This document shows positions 1-7,153 of a DNA stretch of 14,765 nucleotides, piece after piece. Source of the DNA: an uncultured Dechloromonas sp. (lineage in GTDB: Bacteria > Pseudomonadota > Gammaproteobacteria > Burkholderiales > Rhodocyclaceae); the NCBI GenBank assembly GCA_937996725.1, contig CALKUR010000013.1:1-14765 (forward strand), in the 5' to 3' direction. The translations under genes and the position numbers were made by a program. The notes under the pieces were generated by a model. That model did not search any database, was not told where the DNA came from, and worked only from the letters and a program-made list of their open reading frames with translations. Within the stretch, counting starts at the first letter, position 1. Each line of letters opens with the position of its first letter.

Positions 1-107
1 GAGATGATTGAGGCATGTCCCTTTGAATGATGCTTTGTCACAAGCGCAGTTCCTGACCATCCTCACGCGGGAGGAGGCGGTCGCGCGTTTTGATGCCGCG
101 CTCTTCC
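1..107 (+). pseudogene. Possible 5' fragment of a molybdopterin biosynthesis (MoeA-like) protein
   Basis: A plus-strand reading frame entering from the left reads ...SQAQFLTILTREEAVARF and continues to DAALFPRA near base 107. This resembles the first helix region of MoeA-type molybdopterin molybdotransferases, where a run such as FL-x-V-x-x-x-EA-x-x-R-F-x-x-A-L precedes the first core domain. The expected continuation is absent, because from about base 108 the sequence matches an RmuC-like protein on the opposite strand. A TTG at base 8 is the only visible start; the true start may lie outside the window. The match is short and rests on memory of the family, so the assignment is tentative. 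The segment is mainly useful as evidence that the left end is a patchwork. Confidence 0.3.
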
Positions 108-530
108 CGCGCGCAGCGGCGCATGAGCGCATCGCGCTCACTGGGATCCTCCGTGGCGAGGGCCTGCCAGTAGGCATCGAACGGGAACTTCGCATCGACG
201 AGCAGCTCCCCTCCCCCGGGCAGGTGCACGGCGACATCGGGGCGCAGTGTCCCGCTGTCACCCGCACGCTGGTCCTGCCGGGTGAAGTGCACGCCCTCCA
301 GCAGCCCGGCATGCTCGAGCAGGCCCTCCAGCTGCACCTGGCGCTCCTCCATGCCCGCCAGGCGGGCCGCGAGGCCGCCGTCGGCGTTCGGCTGCTGGTC
401 GCTCTGCTGCTGTTGCTGCTGCTCCTGTTGCTGCTGCTGCCACGCCTCCAGGCCGTGCAGCTGCTGCGTCACGCCGCCCAGCATGCCGCCAGCCACCCGC
501 AGCATCGCGTCCGTCACGCGCTCGTTCTGC
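108..530 (-). pseudogene. rmuC: Internal fragment of an RmuC-like DNA recombination protein
   Basis: On the minus strand, from about base 530 down to 108, the frame reads APQNERVTDAMLRVAGG, then a glutamine-rich stretch, then LLEHAGLLEGVHF and RPDVAVHLPGGGELLVDAKF, ending near ALMRRCARE. The run of PDV, LPGG and VDAK-x-P-x-DAY is the core signature of RmuC family proteins, which limit recombination at inverted repeats and have a restriction-endonuclease-like fold. Both ends of the protein are missing: upstream the sequence switches to LutA in another frame, and downstream to unrelated sequence. The segment is visibly richer in G+C than the rest of the window and its third codon positions are almost all G or C, so it probably comes from a different, high-GC organism. 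It is not a functional gene here. Confidence 0.7.
391..441. repeat. CTG/CAG trinucleotide-rich tract encoding polyglutamine
   Basis: The plus strand is dominated by CTG, TTG and CTC triplets. Read on the minus strand in the RmuC frame they encode a run of glutamines interrupted by one Glu and a Ser-Asp pair (QQQQQEQQQQQQSDQQ). Such a low-complexity hinge could be natural in the source protein. It is also a stretch prone to slippage and to misassembly. Confidence 0.8.
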
Positions 531-764
531 GGCGCGTGCGACCGCACGCGCCTCTTCCGGCTGGCCGCTGGTGTAAGCCGGTTGACCACAACAGGTCTGT
601 GCTTCGGGAAAATGGACACGCACGCCCGCTTTTTGCAACAGCGTGATCGCATCCAGACCTGCCTCGGGCACGAACAGATCCACCAGGCAGGTACCAAAAA
701 AGTACACATCCGTACAAGGCGACTCAGGTGCTGCCGCCAGAGGTTTGCGGGCATCAGAATTCAT
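531..764 (-). pseudogene. lutA: 5' fragment of LutA/YkgE-type (Fe-S)-binding lactate utilisation protein
   Basis: The frame starting with ATG at 764 (minus) gives about 78 residues that match the N-terminus of LutA/YkgE, the iron-sulfur subunit of the LutABC L-lactate oxidation complex. VYFFGTCLVDLF (about residues 20-31) and PEAQTCCGQPAY (53-64) give the first CCG-domain pattern, with Cys26 and Cys58-Cys59-Gly60 about 32 residues apart. Similarity stops after GQPEEARAVARA, and from there the DNA matches RmuC in another frame. The full protein (around 240 residues) should have a second CCG domain, which is missing. The start is divergent from the outer-membrane protein gene at 816, a natural-looking arrangement, so the LutA end probably belongs to the host genome and the break is at ~531-545. 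No clear Shine-Dalgarno sequence precedes the ATG. Confidence 0.7.
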
Positions 765-815
765 AGATCAAAGTGTCTCATATTCTCCCCTGCCGGATAC
801 AGGTATCATCGCCGC

Positions 816-2018
816 ATGAATTTATTTCAGGCCACGATCCGTACGAGCCTTATTCTGGCATTTTCGTTGCCTGGCACGGCAGCCTATGCAGAGGACGCGC
901 TCGACACTGATGACGTTGGCCCACCGATGAGTTTGGGCACAACACTCAGTTTTGGTGGACAGAAGCTCCAATTCCACGACGACACCCTGGGGGACTGGCG
1001 AGCCTTTGTGGCCGCCACCGGGTTGGCTGCCGCCCAAAGCAACACGAGTAACGCCAGCCCTAAAGACTTTGGCGACGTCTCAAACGCGCAAGTGATGATT
1101 CAAAAGACCTCCGGCTGGTTGCAACTATTTGCAATGGGCGGTGCCTATTCCCAACCGGCCCTTGCCGGCAATTACACCCGCGCTTATACGCAAACAGACG
1201 GCACCTGGGGCTTCTTCCCCGTGGGCTGGATCAGCCTTGCTCCGAGCGATGAATGGCGGCTGGATATCGGCAAAATCTTTGCCATCGGCGGCGGCGAGAA
1301 TACCTTCACCTATCAGAACATCAATATCCAGCGCGGTCTGCTCTGGACCCAGACGAACGTGGTTACGCGCGGCATGCAATTGAATTACACCGGCTCAGCC
1401 TTTAGCGCCAACCTGGCCTGGACCGATGGTAGCTATTCCAACACTTACAACTGGATCAGTGGCCAGGTCAGTGTGCCGATCAACGAGCGCCATGGTGTCA
1501 ACGTCAGCTGGACGGGTTCGGTCAGCGCCAACGCCATGAACACGATGGCGACGCCGCTCTTGCAAAACAACTCGCAAATCACCACCCTCAACTACGGGTA
1601 CAACAGCCCACATTGGTCGATTACGCCGTATCTGCAAATGACGGTGGTACCGGCGGCACCGCAAGTTGGCATCATGGGCACTTCCGGCACACAGGGTGCA
1701 GCCGTGATGGGCGCGTATCGCTTAAATCCCAACGATGGTGGCAAGGCAGCCAAGCAGAACATCACCCTGCCCTTACGCCTAGAGTACCTGAACAGCTGGG
1801 GCAACAGCGGTGTGAGTACAAACAACCTGATGTACGGGCCGAACAGCGCAGCCTGGAGCGCCACCCTGACGCCAACCTGGCAGCGCGGTGCCTGGTTCGC
1901 CCGACTGGAAGGCTCTTACGTTCGCGCATTGAACCCGACACCGGGAGCAGCCTTTGGTCTGAATAGCAACGCCAATAGTCAGGCCCGCGTGATGCTGGAA
2001 GCAGGCATCCTCTACTGA
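816..2018 (+). CDS. Outer-membrane beta-barrel protein (BBP2/OmpL-like porin family)
   Basis: The product is 400 residues. It opens with a Sec signal peptide (MNLFQATIRTSLILAFSLPGTAAYA, cleavage likely after residue 25). The mature part is rich in alternating hydrophobic and polar residues with many Asn, Thr, Ser, Trp and Tyr, as in transmembrane beta strands: WLQLFAMGGAYSQP, DEWRLDIGKIFAIGGGENTF, GMQLNYTGSAFSANLAWTDG, WSITPYLQMTVVP. It ends in a C-terminal strand finishing Leu-Tyr (MLEAGILY), typical of proteins recognised by the BAM machinery. The sequence resembles the putative beta-barrel porin-2 group, whose substrates are mostly unknown. The open frame extends upstream to 282, but that extension crosses the chimeric left end and lies outside the signal peptide, so the ATG at 816 is the sensible start. 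It lies divergent from lutA and convergent with livF, with 33 bases between the stops. It may supply outer-membrane passage for the importer's substrate, but this is conjecture. Confidence 0.8.
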   Translation: MNLFQATIRTSLILAFSLPGTAAYAEDALDTDDVGPPMSLGTTLSFGGQKLQFHDDTLGDWRAFVAATGLAAAQSNTSNASPKDFGDVSNAQVMIQKTSGWLQLFAMGGAYSQPALAGNYTRAYTQTDGTWGFFPVGWISLAPSDEWRLDIGKIFAIGGGENTFTYQNINIQRGLLWTQTNVVTRGMQLNYTGSAFSANLAWTDGSYSNTYNWISGQVSVPINERHGVNVSWTGSVSANAMNTMATPLLQNNSQITTLNYGYNSPHWSITPYLQMTVVPAAPQVGIMGTSGTQGAAVMGAYRLNPNDGGKAAKQNITLPLRLEYLNSWGNSGVSTNNLMYGPNSAAWSATLTPTWQRGAWFARLEGSYVRALNPTPGAAFGLNSNANSQARVMLEAGILY

Positions 2019-2051
2019 GGACTGCCCGCGTTCCATCCGATACAACCGGTA

Positions 2052-2768
2052 TCAGCCCAGGTAGGCGGCCAACATTCGTTCGTCCTGGCTCAGCTGTGCC
2101 GGTGTTCCTTCGACGGCCACACGCCCACGATCCATCACATAGGCGTAATCCGCGACTTCCAGCGCACTGCGGGCAAACTGCTCGACCAACAGCAGCGTGA
2201 TACCGCTTTCCTTGAGTCGGCGGATCGTCTGAAAGACTTCCTGCACGATCACCGGGGCTAAACCCATCGATGGCTCATCGAGCAACATCACCTTCGGGTC
2301 TGCCATCAGTGCGCGGCCAATCGCCAGCATCTGCTGCTCACCACCGGACAAGGTGCCGGATTGCTGGTTTCGACGCTCTTTCAACCGCGGGAACATTTCG
2401 TAAACGCGGTCTAAACCCTTTTGCGCATGGCTACGATAGCCCAGGAATCGCGGCAAACGGGTATACGCACCCAGCAGCAGATTGTCTTCAACGCTCAACG
2501 GGCCAAACACCTTTCGGCCCTCCGGCGAATGTGCCAGACCCAAACGTGCAATCTGCGCCGCACCCAGCGTCGTGACAGCTTTACCATCCAGCGTGACTTC
2601 ACCCTTGGTCGGATGAATCAAACCCGAGACGGCACGCATGGTCGTCGTTTTGCCGGCCCCGTTCGCGCCAATCAGCGCCACGACGGTCCCCGGCTTCACT
2701 TCCAGCGAAACGCCATTCAGCACCTGGCTCGCACCGTAGCCGGCATGTAGATCTTGTACGCGCAGCAT
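2052..2768 (-). CDS. livF: Branched-chain amino acid-type ABC transporter ATP-binding protein LivF
   Basis: This 238-residue protein has the full ABC ATPase set: Walker A GANGAGKT (residues 34-41), the signature LSGGEQQ (140-146), Walker B VMLLDEP (160-166) and the switch histidine position replaced by Gln in LLVEQ (193-197), as is normal for LivF. The length is that of standard LivF. It is the last gene of the minus-strand livK-livH-livMG-livF cassette. Its ATG overlaps the stop codon of livMG by one base (TAATG), which implies translational coupling. It should form the ATPase heterodimer with the LivG domain of the preceding fusion protein on the cytoplasmic face of the permease. The family assignment is firm; the transported compound cannot be read from this subunit. 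Confidence 0.93.
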   Translation of the reverse strand: MLRVQDLHAGYGASQVLNGVSLEVKPGTVVALIGANGAGKTTTMRAVSGLIHPTKGEVTLDGKAVTTLGAAQIARLGLAHSPEGRKVFGPLSVEDNLLLGAYTRLPRFLGYRSHAQKGLDRVYEMFPRLKERRNQQSGTLSGGEQQMLAIGRALMADPKVMLLDEPSMGLAPVIVQEVFQTIRRLKESGITLLLVEQFARSALEVADYAYVMDRGRVAVEGTPAQLSQDERMLAAYLG

Positions 2769-4696
2769 TAGTGTTCTCCCCCTGCACCACCCAGATAGGC
2801 CGCAACGACCTTCGGGTCTCGTTTCACATCCTCAACATGACCTTCGGCAATCACCTTGCCACCATCCAGTACCGTGACCTGATCGCACAACTCGCTCACC
2901 ACATCCATGTGGTGTTCGATCAACACAATACTGATACCCCGCTGGTGAATCCGTTTCACAATCTCGATCAGCCGTTCCACATCGGGTTGCGCCAAACCAG
3001 CCGCCGGCTCATCCAGCACTAGCAAGGCCGGGCGACGCGCCAGGGCACGCGCCACTTCCAAGAAGCGCTGCGCACCATACGTCAGATCCATGGCACGGAC
3101 ACGCGCCTGATCCTTGAGGCCGACGAGTTCCAGCAGCGCCAATGCATCGGCTTGGGCCTGACGCTCTTCTTTATGCGACATGCCCATGATGACGAGCGGC
3201 ATCGGCATCTTAAAGGCGCCACGCAAGGCCACCATCACGTTATCGAGTGCCGTGAGCTGACTGAAGAGCTGCAGATTCTGGAACGTCCGTGCCACACCTT
3301 CCTGCGATACGGCATAGAGGCTACCCGTGGCCAGCGCTTTGCCGTTGAGCAGCATCTGACCATGTGTCGGCTCATACAGTCCGGACACCACATTAACGAG
3401 CGTACTCTTACCCGAACCATTCGGCCCGATCAGGCCATGAATGGAACCACCCTTCACTGTCATGGTGACATCGTTCACCGCTTTAACGCCACCAAAGTAA
3501 CGCGCCAGACCTTTGAGCTCCAACAACGGGCCTTTGGATTTGACTACGGGCAGCACGTCATCCAGACGCGATGCTTCCGGTAGCGGCGATGGCGGCACAC
3601 GGAATACACGCGCCAGGTAATTGCTGGCAAACCCCATCAGACCTTCCGGCAGCCCCACCACCACGGCGAACAGCATCAGGGCAAAAATCGCCTTACGCCA
3701 ATCTTCGGTGTTGTCGGCAAACAGGCTACCCAGAACAAGAATCCCCATCGCCACCATGGGGGCGGTAGCGCGGAAGACGCCATGCTTTTTAGCTTTGAGC
3801 GCACGCAGACCCGCCACCAGTGCCGCTGCAAAGCCAATCGCCGCAAAGGCCTGGAACAAGGAACGATCCGATAGCAGGTTCGGCAGCAGTACGACCAGTG
3901 CTGCACCGACGAATGCGCCCCACAGATTTTTTCGCCCGCCGAGCACCACGCCCAGCAGCAGAATAATCATCAGCTCGTAACCAAAGGCATGCGGCTGGAG
4001 ATATTGGAAGTTGTAGCCATAAAGTCCGCCGGCCAAAGAACCGAGCGAAGAACCGAGCGCGAAAGCCAGAACCTTGTGACGGAAGACACCCACGCCCATG
4101 GCGTCCGTGGCAATCGGACTATCACGCAACGCTTCGAAGGCACGACCCCACTGCCCAGCCAGTAGATTACGCATGCCCATCCAGACCAGCGCTAGCAAGA
4201 GCAGGCACAGCCAGAAGAAACCTGCCGCATCGAGCGTCATCCCGAAAATGTCCGGACGCGGAATCTGCAGGCCCTGGGCACCATCGGTCAGGCTTTCCCA
4301 TTCATTGAGAATCACCACCGTCAACGCACCGAAGCTCAGCGTCGCCAGCGCAAACTGAGGTCCTTCGAGTCGTAACGCCGGCAAGGCCAGCAAACCGCCG
4401 AGCGCCGCGCCGATCAACCAGGCAGCCAGCAAGGCCACCGGCATACTGAAGCCCAACTTGACCGTCACCAGACCGGCAGCATAAGCGCCGAGGCCAAGAA
4501 ACGCGGCCTGCGCCAGATTCACCTGGCCCAGATAACCCACCGTCACATCCAGACCAATCAGCAGAATGGCGTAGATCGTCAGAAGCGTCAGCAGACCCAG
4601 AACAAAGGGATTGTTGATGACCAAAGGAATAAATCCCACCAACAATAGCGCCGCAACTTCGACGCCACGAATCATCAGAAAACGTTGTAGATGCAT
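2768..4696 (-). CDS. livMG: Fused LivM permease - LivG ATP-binding protein of a branched-chain amino acid-type ABC importer
   Basis: One 642-residue polypeptide joins two subunits that are separate in E. coli. Residues ~10-360 are a LivM-type permease with about ten hydrophobic segments, the DVTVGYLGQVNLAQAAFLGLGAY motif region (50-72) and a cytoplasmic coupling loop around EALRDSPIATDAMGV (188-202). A Pro-rich linker (~365-388) leads to a LivG ATPase with Walker A GPNGSGKST (424-432), the Q-loop in TFQNLQLF (471-478), a degenerate signature LTYGAQR (538-544), Walker B ALLVLDEPAAGL (557-568) and the switch His in LIEHHMD (592-598). The C-terminus VVAAYLGG is typical of LivG. Fused LivM-LivG proteins are, as I recall, common in Betaproteobacteria, so the fusion is a lineage hint rather than an artefact. 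Two bases separate it from livH and one base overlaps livF. Confidence 0.93.
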   Translation of the reverse strand: MHLQRFLMIRGVEVAALLLVGFIPLVINNPFVLGLLTLLTIYAILLIGLDVTVGYLGQVNLAQAAFLGLGAYAAGLVTVKLGFSMPVALLAAWLIGAALGGLLALPALRLEGPQFALATLSFGALTVVILNEWESLTDGAQGLQIPRPDIFGMTLDAAGFFWLCLLLLALVWMGMRNLLAGQWGRAFEALRDSPIATDAMGVGVFRHKVLAFALGSSLGSLAGGLYGYNFQYLQPHAFGYELMIILLLGVVLGGRKNLWGAFVGAALVVLLPNLLSDRSLFQAFAAIGFAAALVAGLRALKAKKHGVFRATAPMVAMGILVLGSLFADNTEDWRKAIFALMLFAVVVGLPEGLMGFASNYLARVFRVPPSPLPEASRLDDVLPVVKSKGPLLELKGLARYFGGVKAVNDVTMTVKGGSIHGLIGPNGSGKSTLVNVVSGLYEPTHGQMLLNGKALATGSLYAVSQEGVARTFQNLQLFSQLTALDNVMVALRGAFKMPMPLVIMGMSHKEERQAQADALALLELVGLKDQARVRAMDLTYGAQRFLEVARALARRPALLVLDEPAAGLAQPDVERLIEIVKRIHQRGISIVLIEHHMDVVSELCDQVTVLDGGKVIAEGHVEDVKRDPKVVAAYLGGAGGEH

Positions 4697-4698
4697 GG

Positions 4699-5577
4699 TT
4701 ACACTTTCCGGATGGCAACTTTGCCAAACACACCGGCCGGGCGAACCGCCAAAGCCAGAATCAGTAGCACGAGGCCCGGCACTTCACGCCAGCCGCTGCC
4801 CAGATAAAAACTGGCCAGGCTTTCCAATGCTCCCAGGAACAGCCCGACGATCACGATACCGAAACCGGAATCCAGCCCGGCCACCACTGCCACCGAGAAT
4901 GCCTTGAGAATAATCGCCGAAGCCATCGTCGGACCCACCGTCGTAATCGGAGAGACCAGAATACCAGCCAACGCCGCGACGGCACCCGACAACCCATAGG
5001 ACAACATGATCGTGTTCTTGGCCGAGATACCCATCAGTTCGGCAGCGTCACGATCAGCCGAGACAGCATCGAAGGCCTTACCCAGCAACGTGCGGCGCTT
5101 GAAGAGCTCGACCAAGCCCATGATGGCGAATACACCGACTGCAACGGATATCTCCAACGGTGTAATTTCCACGCCGAGGATATTCATCGAATCCGACGGA
5201 ATCGGCGTTGGGAATGGGCGATCATCGCGACCCCAGATATTCTCCGCAGCCGAGAACATGAAGAGTCCCAGAATAATGGTCAGCAGAATCCAACCCTCAC
5301 TACGCTGCTCAAGTGCCAAGCGCACCCCGGTTCGCTCAACGAAGAGACCGAGCAATGCACCGAACAGGAGGCCACAAGGAATCATCAGCCAGTAAGACAT
5401 GCCCCAGTCCATCAGCGTCAGGCTGAAGAATGCCGACACCATGACCAGCTCACCCTGACCAAAGTTGAGACTCTTACTGGTAGCAAATGTGAGCTGAAAG
5501 CCATAGGCAATCAACGAGTAGACCAAGCCCATCAGCGCACCGCTGACGGCTAGCTGAGCAATGATTTGTAAATCCAT
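4699..5577 (-). CDS. livH: Branched-chain amino acid-type ABC transporter permease LivH
   Basis: This 292-residue hydrophobic protein has about eight membrane segments. It carries the LivH hallmarks: SLNFGQGELVMVSAF near residues 36-50, and the cytoplasmic coupling loop GKAFDAVSADRDAAELMGIS (166-185) that contacts the ATPases. The C-terminus ends RPAGVFGK, the usual end of LivH (RP-x-GLFG). It should pair with the LivM half of the next gene to form the translocation pore. The ATG at 5577 gives the expected N-terminus MDLQIIAQLAVSGALMGLVY. It lies 87 bases downstream of livK, and that gap contains a strong hairpin. The family is clear; the substrate is not. Confidence 0.93.
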   Translation of the reverse strand: MDLQIIAQLAVSGALMGLVYSLIAYGFQLTFATSKSLNFGQGELVMVSAFFSLTLMDWGMSYWLMIPCGLLFGALLGLFVERTGVRLALEQRSEGWILLTIILGLFMFSAAENIWGRDDRPFPTPIPSDSMNILGVEITPLEISVAVGVFAIMGLVELFKRRTLLGKAFDAVSADRDAAELMGISAKNTIMLSYGLSGAVAALAGILVSPITTVGPTMASAIILKAFSVAVVAGLDSGFGIVIVGLFLGALESLASFYLGSGWREVPGLVLLILALAVRPAGVFGKVAIRKV

Positions 5578-5620
5578 GGGGTACCTTCAGACTTCAATAA
5601 AACCGAACAACTAACAACGT

Positions 5621-5651
5621 CGGTGCGGCACCGTTACCGGTCACCGCACCG
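5621..5651 (-). promoter_or_regulatory. Two-tier hairpin between livK and livH (mRNA processing/stability element candidate)
   Basis: An outer perfect 8-bp stem CGGTGCGG (5621-5628) / CCGCACCG (5644-5651) encloses an inner 4-bp stem ACCG (5630-5633) / CGGT (5638-5641) with a TTAC loop. There is no T-run immediately after it on either strand, so it is not a standard Rho-independent terminator. Its place just after the binding-protein gene and before the permease gene matches the hairpins that protect the 3' end of binding-protein mRNA and lower expression of downstream transporter genes. That role is inferred. Confidence 0.6.
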
Positions 5652-5664
5652 AGCACACGACAAC

Positions 5665-6936
5665 TTACTTGGCTTTCTTCTGTGTTTTGGTGGTCGCTGC
5701 CTTCATCAGACGCTCGCGATCCGCCGGGTTAGCAAAGGTCACGCGGCCATCTTTGACCATACCCATCACGACTTGATGCGACGTAAAGGCTTCGTGGGTA
5801 TTCGAGTCAGCCGGATTCCACTTGCTATAGGGATGGTGCCAGATAGCAATCACGCCCGGCACAGGCTCCTTCAGATCTTCCAGCGCATCTTTGATCTTGC
5901 GGCTATCCGTCGTCTGCGCCTGTTTCACAGCAGCGGCGAAGATATAGACGGCATCGTAGCCCTGGGCAGCCGAGACTGGCGATGGGATACGCTCCACCTT
6001 ATAGGTCTTGCGATAACCATCAATAAAGCTCTTGGCCTTCGGCGTGATCGGTTCTTCAATAAAGGTCTGCGGCATCAACGTACCGTCACCATTCTTGCCG
6101 GCGTTATCGATAAAGTTCGACATCGACAGCGTCCAACCACCGATCAGCGGTTCTTTCATACCGATCTTGCCCTTGGCATTTGCCACGGCCGCGAGTTCAG
6201 GGCCAATACCCCAGATGAGGATGGCCTGAGCTCCGGCCAGTTTGCACTTGGCCAGCTGTGCAGTCATATCTTTGTCGTTGATGTTGAACTTTTCAGTGGC
6301 AACCACCTGAATCTTGTTGCCCTGCTTCTGGATCTGGGCCAATAGGTCATCACGACCCGATACGCCATAGTTAGTCGTGTCGTGTAGCAACGCTACCTTG
6401 GTGTACCCACGGCGAGCAGCTTCTGCGACCACCATCCCCGCTTGGATGCTGTCATCAGCAGCAAAACGGAAGATCGACAGATCTTTCACACCCGCCTTGC
6501 TCCAGTGCGTGATCGACAACGAACCGGCGGCTGGGGTGATCAACTTGGTGATACCCTTTTCCTGATAGTACTTATCACCGGCAACAGCAACCCCCGTATT
6601 CACGGTACCGATCACGCCGGACAGATCCGACATAGATGAAAGTTCCTGTGCAATCAGCGCACCACGATCATTCTTGGCTTCATCATCACGCTCGATAATG
6701 CTGATCTTCATCTTTTTGCCACCAACATCGATACCACCGGCAGCGTTAATTTCCTGAATGGCCAGCTTAGCGCCATCACGCATCGAGGTGCCCATTGGTG
6801 CTGAACCACCGCTAAACGGGCCGGTAATCGCCAGCTTCACGTCATCGGCCGCCAGGACCTGCATCGAGAAACAGCCAGCTACTAAAGCGCCGAGTGAAAT
6901 CTTGGCAATTCGGCTCATCGTTTTATGCGTCGTCAT
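5665..6936 (-). CDS. livK: Periplasmic substrate-binding protein of a branched-chain amino acid-type ABC importer (LivK-like)
   Basis: This 423-residue protein begins with a Sec signal peptide (residues 1 to ~29, Lys/Arg then LGALVAGCFSMQVLA). The mature N-terminus DVKLAITGPFSGGSAPMG is the opening strand and ligand loop of the type I periplasmic-binding (Peripla_BP_6) family. Further family marks are GAKLAIQEINAAGGIDVGGKK, VIGTVNTGVAVA, YGVSGRDDLLAQIQKQG and SAAQGYDAVYIFAAAV. VAGC (19-22) loosely fits a lipobox, but an A-x-A type signal peptidase I site follows, so soluble periplasmic export is preferred. The start at 6936 is supported by a strong GGAGGAG. It is the first gene of the minus-strand cassette. 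Relatives bind leucine, amides, urea or aromatic acids; nothing visible fixes the ligand. Confidence 0.9.
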   Translation of the reverse strand: MTTHKTMSRIAKISLGALVAGCFSMQVLAADDVKLAITGPFSGGSAPMGTSMRDGAKLAIQEINAAGGIDVGGKKMKISIIERDDEAKNDRGALIAQELSSMSDLSGVIGTVNTGVAVAGDKYYQEKGITKLITPAAGSLSITHWSKAGVKDLSIFRFAADDSIQAGMVVAEAARRGYTKVALLHDTTNYGVSGRDDLLAQIQKQGNKIQVVATEKFNINDKDMTAQLAKCKLAGAQAILIWGIGPELAAVANAKGKIGMKEPLIGGWTLSMSNFIDNAGKNGDGTLMPQTFIEEPITPKAKSFIDGYRKTYKVERIPSPVSAAQGYDAVYIFAAAVKQAQTTDSRKIKDALEDLKEPVPGVIAIWHHPYSKWNPADSNTHEAFTSHQVVMGMVKDGRVTFANPADRERLMKAATTKTQKKAK

Positions 6937-6940
6937 AGGA

Positions 6941-6947
6941 CTCCTCC
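6941..6947 (-). promoter_or_regulatory. Strong Shine-Dalgarno sequence of livK
   Basis: On the minus strand GGAGGAG stands four bases before the ATG at 6936. This fixes the start and suggests high translation of the binding protein, as expected for the most abundant component of such importers. Confidence 0.75.
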
Positions 6948-6961
6948 ATGGGTTTAAGGGT

Positions 6962-6976
6962 TTGTGGCAACCACAA
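6962..6976. repeat. Inverted repeat in the livK leader
   Basis: TTGTGG (6962-6967) and CCACAA (6971-6976) are perfect inverted copies separated by three bases. The repeat lies downstream of the putative livK -10 box, so it could be an operator half-site pair or a small leader hairpin. No assignment to a regulator is possible. Confidence 0.35.
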
Positions 6977-6989
6977 CCGCCTTGGGCTG

Positions 6990-7012
6990 ATCATACCGTG
7001 GCAATTTTTGCC
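6990..7012 (-). promoter_or_regulatory. Candidate livK promoter -10 box with an overlapping inverted repeat
   Basis: On the minus strand TATGAT (6995-6990) is a good match to the sigma-70 -10 box, about 54 bases before the livK start codon. The region just upstream contains the inverted repeat GGCAA (7000-7004) / TTGCC (7008-7012), placed in the spacer between -10 and -35 where a repressor could act. A convincing -35 box is not seen. This is a prediction from pattern only. Confidence 0.35.
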
Positions 7013-7153
7013 TGTAATTGTGCGGTGCAAGCAAGAATTACTTGAACACCTGTCAGAACCATACGCCGCTCATCGATTGATGAACGCTTTATGACGTCGC
7101 TTGAAAAAATTTCACGTAACAATCCATTCTTCAAACATGGGTACACTGCAGCC

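Noticed and set aside
391..441. CRISPR or regulatory repeat array
   Set aside because: The repeats are simple CTG-like triplets with no spacers, fully explained by a polyglutamine stretch in the RmuC-like frame.
38..764. A genuine LutA-RmuC fusion protein
   Set aside because: The LutA and RmuC matches are in different reading frames and both proteins are cut mid-domain, so no fusion polypeptide could be made.
282..815. Long N-terminal extension of the outer-membrane protein
   Set aside because: The extension is antisense to the RmuC and LutA fragments, is rich in Cys/Ser/Arg of shadow-frame type and would bury the signal peptide that begins at 816.
2028..2056. Terminator between the outer-membrane protein gene and livF
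   Set aside because: GATAC/GTATC forms a 5-bp stem with no T-run on either strand.
7091..7153. MFS start at 7091
   Set aside because: Not excluded, but there is no Shine-Dalgarno sequence and the added 21 residues lie before the usual family N-terminus, so 7154 was preferred.
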